Shown: in pieces, positions 9,949-21,200 of the stretch
Position numbering within the stretch: position 1 is the first letter of the stretch
How the letters are laid out: every line of letters begins with the position of its first letter
Source of the DNA: Closterium sp. NIES-65
Taxonomy: Eukaryota; Streptophyta; Zygnematophyceae; Desmidiales; Closteriaceae
Assembly (NCBI GenBank): GCA_948144175.1
Contig: CANXME010001453.1
Coordinates: forward strand, 3,720,001-3,784,000
DNA length: 64,000 bases
Direction of reading: 5' to 3'
Position numbers and translations under genes: made by a program
Notes under the pieces: model-generated
What the model was told of the DNA's origin: nothing
What the model saw: the letters and a program-made list of their open reading frames with translations, nothing else
Database searches by the model: none

Positions 9949-12900
9949 ATGGCTACCCCTAGTGTCCTAGCTTTTGACGCTGAGGGTCGCGCCATTGATT
10001 TTGAGGTCTGGTTAGACGACCTGCAGCTGTTCTTACAGTGCGACAGGGCTGACGACCTTTCTCTCTTTGATCTCACCTCTGGCGCCTCTCCTGCTCCTGC
10101 TGCTGATGCTGATCCCGCTGTCCGCTCTAAGTGGGCCACCCGCGATGCTGCTGCACGTCTTGCTGTGCGTCGCCACCTCCCTACCTCTGAGCGTGCGCAC
10201 TTCAGTCAGTACAAGAGTGCTCAGACCTTGTACGACGCTGTAGTTGCGCGCTACTCCTCCCCTGCCACTGCTGCACTGAGCCGTCTCATGCTTCCCTACC
10301 TCTTTCCTGACCTCTCTGCCTTTCCCACTGTCGCTGACCTCATTACGCACCTCCGCACTAGTGACACTCGCTACCGCGCCGCCCTTCCTGCTGAGTTCTG
10401 CGCTAAGAACCCCCCCCCCCATGTACATCGCTCTCTACTACGTAGTCGCGCGCCTCCCTGACTCCCTTCGAGTCGTCAGGGTCCACTTTCTCGCAGTCTG
10501 TCCCACCACCCTCACCGTCGACCTCCTCGAGAAGGCCCTCCTCGCAGCGGAGAAGAGCATCGTCGCTGTAGGTGCTTCTCGTGGTGACCCTCGCACCCCC
10601 ATCTTTGAGGGGTGCTCTCCTTCCCCCTTGCTGCCCTCTGTTGCCTCTGCTGCTGCTGCCGACCTGCTTGGTCTTGAGTCGGTCGGCGCGGCGTCTGCCC
10701 CTAGTGGGAGACGTCGCTCCAGCAAGGGCAAGGGGGGCAAGGGCGCGGGTGGAGCTGGAGGGGGCGGTGGCGGTGGCGGCGGTGGCGGCGGAGGGAGTGG
10801 GGGTGGCGGCGGGACTAGTGGCGGGGGTGGTGGTGGTGGTGGTGGCAGCAGCGGCGGAGACGGTGGTGGTGGTGCCAGCGGTGGTGGTGGAGGCAGCGGC
10901 GGAGGTGGAGGCGGCGGAGGTGGAGGCGGTGGAGGCGGCAGCGGAGGAGGCAGTAGTGGTGGAGGAGGTGGAGCTGGTCGGGGTGGTACCCAGCAGCGTA
11001 GCGGCGGTGGTGGTGGCCAGCGCTCGCACCGGCAGCAGCAGCAGCGCTCTCGGGACATCCCTTCGCCTCATCAGCTTCGTGAGTGGTACGCTGGGCGTCA
11101 GAGGGGTGGGGGTACTGGTCCCTGCACCTACGTTCTTCGTTCCGGCGACCGCGCGGGTGAGCAGTGTGGGGGTGCCCACGCCACCCAGCGCTGCTTTGGC
11201 CGCCTGACGGACGCCTGGCGTCAGCTGTTCCCTGGGACTAGTGAGATCCCTCGCTGGGATGAGCTTCTCAGGGCTGGTGTAGCGATCTTTGATCTTGATT
11301 TTGATGCTATCCTTACTGCTATGTATGTTGTGGATTATAGTGAGGAGAATGAGGGTTACCGTTGTTTCCAGCCCGACCCGGGCATTGGTACTGCTGCGCT
11401 AGGTGCTTGTGAGGCTGCTGCTCTAGGTGCCAGTGCGTCTGCGCTCTCAGGTACTGCTGAGACTGCGCTCTCAGGTACTGCGTCGTCCTCGTCCTCCCTC
11501 ACTTTCACACTTGACTCCGGGGCTTCTCGCTCCTTCTTTCGAGACCGCACTACCCTTACGCCGCTCGGCCGGCCGGTTGCAGTCTCCCTTGCTGACCCCT
11601 CTGGAGGTCCTGTCCTGTCTCACTTCTCCACTGTCCTCCCGTGTCCGGCTGCCCCTTCGGGCACCCTGTCGGGTCTGTACCTTCCCTCGTTCTCCACGAA
11701 CTTGGTGAGTGGAGCGGACCTGCAGGATGGGGGTGTTCACCAGTTCACTCCTGCGAGCCAGCGGGTGACCCACTGCACGGAGGCACGCACAGGCCGACAC
11801 CTGGCCACGTTCTCGCGTCGGCCGGGGTCGAGTCTCTACACCCTGACCGTTGAGTCTCCTCCTGTCCCTGCGTCTGGTCAGGTGGCTGCGTCGGGTCAGG
11901 TACTTGCTGCTGCGTCCCGGTCAGGTCCTGAGTCTGCCCCCTGTTCTTGTCGCCTCCTGTCTCACGAGACTCTCCTGTGGCACCACCGTCTTGGCCACCC
12001 CTCCTTGCCCCGTCTTCGGAGCATGGCTTCCCGTGTCCTTGTCTCTGGTCTTCCCCAGTCTCTCCCTCCTCTCCCCTCCGGGCCAGGACCTTCCTGTGTC
12101 CCCTGTGTCGAGGGTCGCCTCCGGGCTACTCCTCACTCCTCCCACTTCCCCCCGACAGAGGCTCCCCTGCAGACGCTTCACATGGATGTGTGGGGCCCAG
12201 CCCCCGTCCGTGGGCAGGGTTACGAGCGCTACTTCCTGTTGGTGGTTGACGACTACTCGCGTTACACCACAGTCCTCCCCTTGCGCAGCAAGGGTGCGGT
12301 CACTGAGGTGCTGATCGACTGGATCCGCGAGGCTCGTCTCCAGCTCAGGAAGAGCTTCGGCTCGGACTTTCCTGTTCTGCGTCTGCACTCTGACAGAGGC
12401 GGAGAGTTCTCTTCTCGCCTTCTGCGAGACTACTGTCGTGCACGGGGGATCCGCCAGACCTTCACGCTTCCGGACTCACCACAGCAAAATGGGATTGCTG
12501 AGCGCCGCATTGGCATGGTCATGGATGTCGCTCGTACGTCCATGATGCATGCGGCTGCCCCCCATTTTCTGTGGCCGTTTGCGGTGAGGTACGCGGCGCA
12601 TCAGCTCAACCTTCACCCCCGGGTCTCTCGGCCTGCGATGTCCCCAGTCTTGCTGTGGACGGGGAAGGTTGGCGATGCGTCTGTGTTCCGTGTCTGGGGA
12701 TCTCGGGCGTTTGTCCGCGACTTGTCTGCGGACAAGCTGTCCCCTCGTGCTGCTCCCTGTGTCTTCCTTGGCTTCCCCACTGACGCCCTAGGGTGGCAGT
12801 TTTACCACCCCTCCTCTCGTCGTGTTCTGTCCTCCCAGGACGTCACGTTCGACGAGTCAGTCCCCTTCTACCGTCTCTTCCCCTACCGCACTCCTTCCCT

Positions 12901-15855
12901 CCCCCCTCCCCCGGACTTCCTTGTGCCGGTTCCCCCCCCGGTAGACCCCCTCCCCCCTCAGGTTCCTGCCCCCTCAGGTGTGTCCCAGGTAGACGCCGTT
13001 GACCCGGTCGAGGTTACTAGTGACTCTGGTGCTGCTGCGGGTGCTGAGCCTGGGGGTGGTGACTCTGGGGGTACTGTGCGCGGGGGTGCTGAGCCTGGGG
13101 GTGCTACTGCTGGGGGTGCTGGGCCTGAGGGTGCTACTGCGGTGGGTGCGGAGCCTGGGGGTGCTGAGCCGGGGGGTGCTGTGCCTGGAGGTGCTGGGTC
13201 TGGGGGTGCTGGGTCGGGAGCTGCTGAGCTTGGGGGTGCTGAGCTGGGAGCTGCTGAGCCTGGGGGTGCTGCGTCTGGAGCTGCTGAGCCTGGGGTTTCT
13301 CCTGCTGCTGCGTCTCGCCGGGAGCCCCTCTCTCCACAGGAGCTGCGCGAGTGGTTCGCTCGCCGCTGGAGGCGTGCTGCTGAGTCTGGAGGTGCTGCTG
13401 GAGCTGGAGCTGGAGCTTCTTCGACCGTCGAGGGTGCGGGTGCTGCCGGTCCCGGAGCTGCTGGACCTGCGGGTCCTCCTGGAGCTGGAGCTGCTGAGGG
13501 CGTTCGTGCTGAGCCTGCTGCTGTTGGTCCTGCCGCTGGAGGTGTGGGTGGCGCTGGTGCTGTCGCTGAGGGTGCTGGTGCTGTCCCTGCTGAGTCTGGA
13601 GCTGCCGCGCGGCCTCGGCCGTACTTCGTTCCGCTCCTGCAGCAGGTTCTTGGTCTTTCTCCTCCAGTAGAGGGTCCACCGCCTGTCCAGTCGCAGTCCC
13701 TACTGGAGCCTTCCTCTCCACTGCCTGCTCCCTCTCCTTACACTGGTCCTACTGGAGGTCTTGCTGAGCGTCGTGAGCCTGCGTCTCGTCCCGCGTCGCC
13801 TGTTCGTGCTGCTCGCGCTAGTGGTCGCAGTTCGCGTCAGCGTCCTCCTCCTGTCCCTGGCACGCACCGGATGTCTCTGCGTCTGTCCACTGCTCCTCTG
13901 CGTGCCCCTTTGCCTTCTCCTCCTGAGTCCTCTCTTCCTGCGCTTGCCGACCCTGAGTCGGACTCTCTTCGCGCTGCGAGTCCTACTGTCACGCGTCTGC
14001 TTGCTACTGTCGTCACTGACCCCTCTTTTGAGTCCACTGCTGCGTCTGCTCTAGTCGCTGAGCTCGTCGACTTTGCTGCTCGCTGTCGTCTCGACTACGC
14101 TGCTAGTCTTGTTGCTGAGTCTGCGTCTGTCTGTCCTCCGTCTGTCGGGGGTGAGTGTGCTCTTGGCACGGACGTCCTAGAGGACAGGCAGGAGGAGTTA
14201 CAGTGTCTAGCGGCTGCTTCACCTCATCTCGCGTCTGTACTGCTTGCCCCTGAGGGAGACCCGGATGCACTAGACATCCCGACTCCGCGTTCTTACGCGG
14301 AGGCGATAGAGGGTCCCTACTCCTCTCAGTGGCAGGCAGCTATGGATGCAGAGATGGCTTCCTGGAAGTCCACAGGCACCTACGTTGACGCGGTTCCCCC
14401 TCCTGGGGCGAACATCGTCAGTGGCATGTGGATCTTCAGGGTGAAGCGGCCGCCGGGCTCTCCACCTGTCTTCAAGGCACGGTACGTTGCTCGTGGCTTC
14501 AGTCAGCGGCAGGGAGTTGACTACTTTCAGACCTTCTCTCCCACCCCGAAGATGACTACTCTTCGGGTGCTGCTGCACATAGCCGCTCAGCGCGACTACG
14601 AGCTTCACTCTCTCGACTTCAGCACTGCGTTCTTGCAGGGTAGCTTGCACGAGGAGATCTGGCTTCGCCGTCCACCTGGCTTCACTGGGACTTTCCCTCC
14701 TGGCACCCAGTGGAGCCTCCGACGGCCAGTCTACGGTCTCCGCCAGGCACCGCGTGAGTGGCACGACACACTGAGGACTACGCTTGCGGCTCTTGGGTTT
14801 GCTCCTCTACTGCTGACCCGTCGCTGTTTCTTCGCACCGACACTTCCCTGCCGCCGTTCTACATCCTCGTGTACGTCGACGACTTGGTCTTTGCCACAGC
14901 GGACACTGCTGGACTCGCCTACGTGAAGTCCGAGCTGCTGAAGAGACACACGTGCACAGACCTGGGTGAACTGCGCAGCTACCTTGGCTTGCAGATCACT
15001 CGGGACAGAGCACGCCGCACCATTACCTTGACTCAGTCACACATGGTGCAGCAGGTCCTTCAGCGCTTCGGCTTCACGTACTCCTCGCCTCAGGCCACTC
15101 CTCTGCCTACTCGCCACTCACTCTCAGCTCTGCCTTCGGATGAGTCCGTAGAGTCGAGTGGTCCGTATGCAGAGCTTGTTGGCTGCCTCATGTACCTGAT
15201 GACCTGCACACGACCTGACCTTGCATACCCTCTGAGCATTCTTGCACGCTATGTTGCTCCTGGGAGACACAGACCGGAGCACATGGCTGCAGCGAAGAGG
15301 GTATTGCGCTACCTGTGCAGTACGTCGGGCATGGGGCTAGTGCTTGGAGGGCGGAGTCCAGTGGTCCTTACCGGCCACGCGGACGCTTCTTGGGCTGACG
15401 ACCAGGCTACGCAGCGGTCGTCACAGGGTTACACCTTCAGCCTTGGTTCCGGCTCTGTCTCGTGGCGGTCTACTCGCTCGTCTTTGGTTCTCGGCTCCAG
15501 TTGTGAGGCTGAGATCTACGCCGGGGCCATGGCTGCACAGGAGCTTCGCTGGCTCACCTACCTGCTGACTGACCTTGGAGAGCCGCCTCGTTCTCCTCCA
15601 GTGCTGTACGTAGACAACAAGGCTATGCTGGCCTTGTGTCGAGAGCAGCGCTTGGAGCACAGAACGAAGCACATTGCTCTCCGCTACTTCCTTGCTCGTG
15701 AGCTGCAGCAGCGTGGTCAGTTGCGACTTGCGTACGTGGCCTCTGAGGCCAACACTGCTGATGTGTTCACCAAGGCACTCGCGCCTTGTGACCATCAGCG
15801 CTTTTGCACCCAGCTGGGTCTTGTGCCTGTCTTGCCTCACTTGCTCTCCTCTTGA
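9949..15855 (+). pseudogene. Copia-D gag-pol region
   Basis: Order of parts: Gag (MATPSVLAFDAEGR...) with capsid-like helices; a glycine-rich domain (10740-10985); QLREWY (about 11071-11089); the stretched zinc knuckle (11122-11195); protease (LDSGASRSFF, about 11510); pre-integrase (HHRLGHPSLPRL, about 11985); integrase with core Asp/Asp/Glu (MDVWGP, LHSDRGGEF, NGIAERR, 12180-12500); an EPGGA-rich spacer with a second LREWF (13337-13357); RT (KARYVARGFSQRQG, LVYVDDLVFAT) and RNase H (GHADASWADD, SSCEAEIYA). Translation as one polyprotein is normal for the family. It is broken by a few changes. Confidence 0.92.
10740..10985 (+). repeat. Poly-glycine-coding GGN array in Gag
   Basis: A run of GGT/GGC/GGA codons with scattered Ser, Thr and Ala codes for about 80 residues of nearly pure glycine. 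The same domain occurs at about 16560-16810 (Copia-B), 41600-41830 (Copia-E) and 53220-53470 (Copia-F). Confidence 0.9.
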
Positions 15856-16061
15856 CTTCACTTGTACTGTGACATATATATATGCCTGCTCTTGTTTGTC
15901 TAGTTTTATATATATGTCTGTACTCCTGCATGTGAACTGGCCTCTGGCCCTACTCTTGTGCTCGGACTGTGTGGTGACTTTGTGATCCACCCTGAGCTTG
16001 CTTTGCTTTGCTTGACTGGTCTTGTGACCCCTTGTTCTCCCCCACTTTGCCTATGGGGGTG

Positions 16062-16190
16062 TGTCAGATTTATATGACATAGTTGCTGTAGGCTATAGTG
16101 GGGTAGCACATATGGGGTACAGGGTTTCTAGGGTTGTATTTGTACCCAATCTTTCCTTAGTCATTCCGTTCCTGTTTTCTTTACTTCACA
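16062..16190 (+). repeat. Copia-D 3' LTR
   Basis: 129 bp, matching 8787-8915 with about one difference. It is preceded by the G-rich stretch CTATGGGGGTG, probably the polypurine tract, and followed by ACACT. Confidence 0.95.
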
Positions 16191-16195
16191 ACACT

Positions 16196-18186
16196 CGCTA
16201 CCGCGCCGCCCTTCCTGCTGAGTTCTGCGCTAAGAACCCCCCCCCCATGTACATCGCTCTCTACTACGTAGTCGCGCGCCTCCCTGACTCCCTTCGCGTC
16301 GTCAGGGACCACTTTCTCGCTGTCTGTCCCACCACCCTCACCGTCGACCTCCTCGAGAAGGCCCTCCTCGCAGCGGAGAAGAGCATAGTCGCTGTAGGTG
16401 CTTCTCGTGGTGACCCTCGCACCCCCATCTTTGAGGGGTGCTCTCCTTCCCCCTTGCTGCCCTCTGTTGCCTCTGCTGCTGCTGCCGACCTGCTTGGTCT
16501 TGAGTCGGTCGGCGCGGCGTCTACCCCTAGTGGGAGACGTCGCTCTAGCAAGGGCAAGGGGGGCAAGGGCGCGGGTGGAGCTGGAGGGGGCGGTGGCGGT
16601 GGCGGCGGTGGCGGCGGAGGAAGTGGGGGTGGTGGCGGGACTAGTGGCGGGGGTGGTGGTGGTGGTGGTGGCAGCAGCGGCGGAGACGGTGGTGGTGGTG
16701 CCAGCGGTGGTGGTGGAGGCAGCGGCGGAGCTGGAGGCGGCGGAGGTGGAGGCGGTGGAGGCGGCAGCGGAGGCGGCGGTGGTAGTGGAGGAGGTGGAGC
16801 TGGTCGGGGTGGTCCCCAGCAGCGTAGCGGCGGTGGTGGTGGCCAGCGCTCCCAGCGGCAGCAGCAGCAGCGCTCGCGGGACATCCCTCCGCCTCAGCAG
16901 CTTCGTGAGTGGTATGCTGGGCGTCAGAGGGGTGGGGGTACTGGTCCCTGCACCTACGTTCTTCGTTCCGGCGACCGCGCGGGTGAGCAGTGTGGGGGTG
17001 CCCACGCCACTCAGCGCTGCTTTGGCCGCCTGACGGGCGCTTGGCGTCGGCAGTTCCCTGGGGCTAGTGAGATCCCTCGCTGGGATGAGCTTCTTAGGGC
17101 TGGTGTAGCGATCTTTGATCTTGATTTTGATGCTATCCTTGCTGCTATGTATGCTGTGGATTATAGTGAGGAGAATGAGGGTTACCGCTGTTTCCAGCCC
17201 GACCCGGGCATTGGTACTGCTGCGCTGGGTGCTTGTGAGGCTGCTGCTCTAGGTGCCAGTGCGACTGCGCTCTCAGGTACTGGTGAGACTGCGCTCTCAG
17301 GTACTGCGTCGTCCTCGTCCTCCCTCACTTTCACACTTGACTCCGGGGCTTCTCGCTCCTTCTTTCGAGACCGCACTACCCTTACGCCGCTCGGCCGGCC
17401 GGTTGCGGTCTCCCTTGCTGACCCCTCTGGGGGTCCTGTCCTTTCTCACTTCTCCACTGTCCTCCCGTGTCCGGCTGCCCCTTCGGGCACCCTGTCTGGT
17501 CTGTACCTTCCCTCGTTCTCTACGAACTTGGTGAGTGGAGCGGACCTGCAGGATGTGGGGGTTGACCAGTTCACTCCTGCGAGTCAGCGGGTGACCCACT
17601 GCACGGAGGCACGCACAGGCCGACACCTGGCCACGTTCTCGTGTCGGCCGGGGTCGAGTCTCTACACCCTGACCGTTGAGTCTCCTCCTGTCCCTGCGTC
17701 TGGTCAGGTGGCTGCGTCGGGTCAGGTGCTTGCTGCTGCGTCCCGGTCAGGTCCTGAGTCTGCCCCCTGTTCTTGTCGCCTCCTGTCTCACGAGACTCTC
17801 CTGTGGCACCACCGTCTTGGCCACCCCTCCTTGCCCCGTCTTCGGAGCATGGCTTCCCGTGTCCTTGTCTCTGGTCTTCCTCAGTCTCTCCCTCCTCTCC
17901 CCTCCGGGCCAGGACCTTCCTGTGTCCCCTGTGTCGAGGGTCGCCTCCGGGCTACTCCTCACTCCTCCCACTTCCCCCCGACAGAGGCTCCCCTGCAGAC
18001 GCTTCACATGGATGTGTGGGGCCCAGCCCCCGTCCGTGGGCAGGGTTACGAGCGCTACTTCCTGCTGGTGGTTGACGACTACTCGCGTTACACCACAGTC
18101 CTCCCCTTGCGCAGCAAGGGTGCGGTCACTGAGGTGCTGATCGACTGGATCCGCGAGGCTCGTCTCCAGCTCCAGCTCGTCTCCAC
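16196..18186 (+). pseudogene. Copia-B gag-pol, second part
   Basis: Continues the gag with the glycine-rich domain, QLREWY (16896-16913), the stretched zinc knuckle (about 16946-17020), protease (LDSGASRSFF), pre-integrase (HHRLGHPSL) and the start of integrase (MDVWGPAPV, LLVVDDYSRY). RT and RNase H are not present. Fossil. Confidence 0.88.
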
Positions 18187-18262
18187 GGGGTACAGCTTTC
18201 TAGGGTTGTATTTGTACCCAACTCTGACTTAGTCATTCTCATTCCTGTTTTCTTGTTTCACA
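18187..18262 (+). repeat. Copia-B 3' LTR fragment
   Basis: About 76 bp match the 3' part of 7161-7292 (GGGGTACAGCTTTCTAGGG... to TTTCACA), with about one base of length difference. Followed by TCAAT. Confidence 0.88.
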
Positions 18263-18267
18263 TCAAT

Positions 18268-21200
18268 TGCCCTTAGCAACAACGACAACCAGCACCATTC
18301 TCTCGTCCTCTGCGACCAGCACCTCCTCACATCGCGTAAACTCAACAACGACCCGCGACCGCCTCAACGTCTACTCCAACGCGACCATCAACTTCCACTT
18401 CGGGACCTGCACAGACATCAAGAATCGTCGCCATGGCACGAACAACAGAGTCAAACATCGACTCGTGTATTACCGGCTCACCACCGACTTACAGTCCCGA
18501 CGAGCAACCGTCACCACCACCGTCGTCCCTTAACGTGAATCCAACGTACGCCGCCATCGCGAACCGCGCACCCACCGGACCAGACACATGGTTCCTCGAC
18601 AGCTGTTGCGGTCATCACATGTGCTCTTCATCACGATTTCTTCAGCGCGAACGACGTCTTCCGCGAGACGTCATCATCACCGTCGCCAACAACGAAAACC
18701 TGCGCACCAACAAACAAGGAGTCGTGGAGCTTCAGTCAAACGAAACAAACGTGATCCTTCAACTAAACAAAGTACTCGTCGTCGACAACCTCGGCTTCAA
18801 CTTACTGAGCGTCAGCCAACTCATGTCAAAAGGCGTTCACCTGGAGTGCGACTCCGACGCCCTGGAAATCCGTCTTTACCACGGAAAAGGGGGGGTCTTC
18901 ATCGGCCGCGCAATCCAACAAGATGACGTGTTCGTCCTCGATTTCGTCCCCGACAAAGGCACCGCCGACAGCGACGGCATAGTTGCTCACGCACCTTGGA
19001 CGCATCCGCCAGACCTCGACCCGAACTTCAGTCCTGAAGGCTTCTGGTACTCTCGTACCAATCCCGAAGCTGAACGCACCAATGGGCTTGCCGTCCTGCA
19101 AACACAAGCAACAACAACTGAGTCAGCACCCGTCATCGAAACAACAACTGCACCCGTCACAGCACCAACAACCACCGAACCTGCAGTTGAAGAACCAACC
19201 GTCGTCGCGGAACAACCTTCCGAAACTCCACAGCCCGGTCCCTCCGTCGCACCACCACCTCTCATCATCGACACGCCACCGAGAGCCGCCCAACAGTTAA
19301 CGCCAGCACCACGCGCCGTTCATCAAAGTGCAGCAACACACGACGCCTTCTTCGCCAACGCAGACTTCTATCAACGCTCCGTCGGTCACAGCGCCTCCGA
19401 AGACATCTGGCATCAACGTCTTGGACATCCTAGAAACAAAACACTTTACAACACAATACGAGCCGGAGTGTTAGACAAAAACGCCCTGCTTCTTCCCAAC
19501 GGACGTGAACTCGAACGACCACGCGTCACTTGCTTCATCTGCCCGGAAGCAGATCTGCCTCACCAACCATTCCCGTCACATCACAACCCGAACGCCCCCG
19601 TTTATCAACCACTCGAGAAAGTCTACAGCGACATCCTCTACATACCTCGAACTGAAGGGCGTGCAGATCTGAACTACGTCATCACCTTCATCGACGCCGC
19701 AGCGCGATACGTCTGGCACGTCAACTTACCGTCACGAGACATGGCTCTAGAAGCCTTCACAGCCTGGCTACCTGTCGCTGAAAGAGAGTCGGGAGCGAAA
19801 CTGAAGAGTTTTCAGTCAGATGGCGCAAAGGAGTACCAGTCCAACCACTTCACGCAGTTCTTGGCAGAAAGAGGCATCAAACGCCTCATCTCTCTTCCTT
19901 ACGCTCACCAACAGCAGGGTGTGGCAGAAAGGATGAACAGGACCCTGCAGACAACCATGCGAAAGCTGCTACGTGGAACTCGACTGCCCAACTCAGAATG
20001 GCCAGCAGCGATGGACCACGATGTCCTCCTGCACAACTTGCTGAAGGGCGTAAAGATCTGAACTACGTCATCACCTTCATCGACGCCGCAACGCGATATG
20101 TCTGGCACGTCAACTTACCGTCACGAGACGTGGCTCTAGAAGCCTTCACAGCCTGGCTACCTGTCGCTGAAAGAGAGTCGGGAGCGAAACTGAAGAGTTT
20201 TCAGTCAAATGGCGCAAAGGAGTACCAGTCACACAACTTCACACGGTTCTTGGCAGAAAGAGGCATCAAACGCCTCATCTCTCTTCCTTACGCTCACCAA
20301 TAACAGGGTGTGGCAGAAAGGATGAACAGGACCCTGCAGACAACCATGCGAAAGCTGCTACGTGGAACTCGACTGCCCAACTCAGAATGGCCAGCAGCGA
20401 TGGACCATGCTGTCCTCCTGCACAACTTGCTGTCCTCGTCTTCACTGCCCAACAACGCATCTCCGCACCTGTTGTGGACTGGGAAGCTGGGCAACACAAA
20501 AATGTTAAGAGTTTTTGGGTGTATGGTACAGTACCGCCCACACACTGCACGCGCAGGAAGATTTTCACAACGTGCACAGTGGGGTCTACACCTCGGGCTG
20601 GCAAAACATTACGAAGCCTGGCGAATCTTCGACGTCCACACAAAGGAAATAGTAGCAGCACGTGACGTTATCTTCTACGAGCGACTCACCCTCAACCATT
20701 ACCTGGACAACATCGCACGCCCGGCGGATTTTCTGGTTCCCGAGCCTTTGCTTCACCCTCCGACACTGCTGACTGGGAAGAAGAAAACGTCGACGGCGCC
20801 TCCGAAGCTGCTGGACCCCTTCCCTACTGCTCCGTCCCAATCCCCATGGACGAGGAAAATCCTCGCGACAGCATCAATGCCGACGTCTACTACCAAATCG
20901 CCGACACTGGTTACGTAACACCCCAACCCGTCAACACCGACATCTCTGAACGATACGGCCCCTGATTCGCACCTGATCTTGAAGCGGGAGACGAAGCAGT
21001 CTATCCCGAGGATCCCCTGCTGAACCGTCACACCCCCAGCGGACTCCAAGTCATGGGACTCGTCGCTGCAGTGCACGGGCCTTCGACGCCACCTGAAGAG
21101 CCTCGCTCTGTCAAGCAGGCTCTGGGGGGGGAACACAAAGAAAAATGGCGCGAAGCCATGGAAAAGGAGTTAAAAGCGCTGTCAGACCTCAACACCTGGA

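Larger units (their letters stand above)
8787..16190 (+). mobile_element. Copia-D: Ty1/copia element nested in Copia-B
   Basis: This full-length element of about 7.4 kb has target duplications ACACT at 8782-8786 and 16191-16195. Its 129-bp LTRs differ at about one site. All parts are present: leader array, gag with glycine-rich domain, zinc knuckle, protease, pre-integrase and integrase, a long Ala/Gly/Pro/Glu spacer, RT, RNase H and a 3' untranslated stretch. It is broken by only a few changes. It inserted in a very close relative, three levels deep (A, then B, then D). Confidence 0.95.
7161..18262 (+). mobile_element. Copia-B: Ty1/copia fossil nested in Copia-A, carrying Copia-D
   Basis: It is inserted in the gag of Copia-A. 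The flanking duplication is TCAAC (7156-7160) against TCAAT (18263-18267), one base changed. Parts: 5' LTR, PBS, GC-rich leader array, gag (split by Copia-D), glycine-rich domain, zinc knuckle, protease, pre-integrase and part of integrase, then a 3' LTR fragment. The RT/RNase H half is absent, so it is non-autonomous and broken in several ways. Its gag is almost identical to that of Copia-D, but its LTR resembles that of Copia-G. Confidence 0.9.

Noticed and set aside
10403-11207. Long Pro-, Thr- or Val/Ala-rich frames overlapping the glycine-rich gag
   Set aside because: Shadows of GGN repeats in other frames; gag is supported by its conserved flanks. The same holds at 16181-17033, 41262-42051 and 53149-53753.
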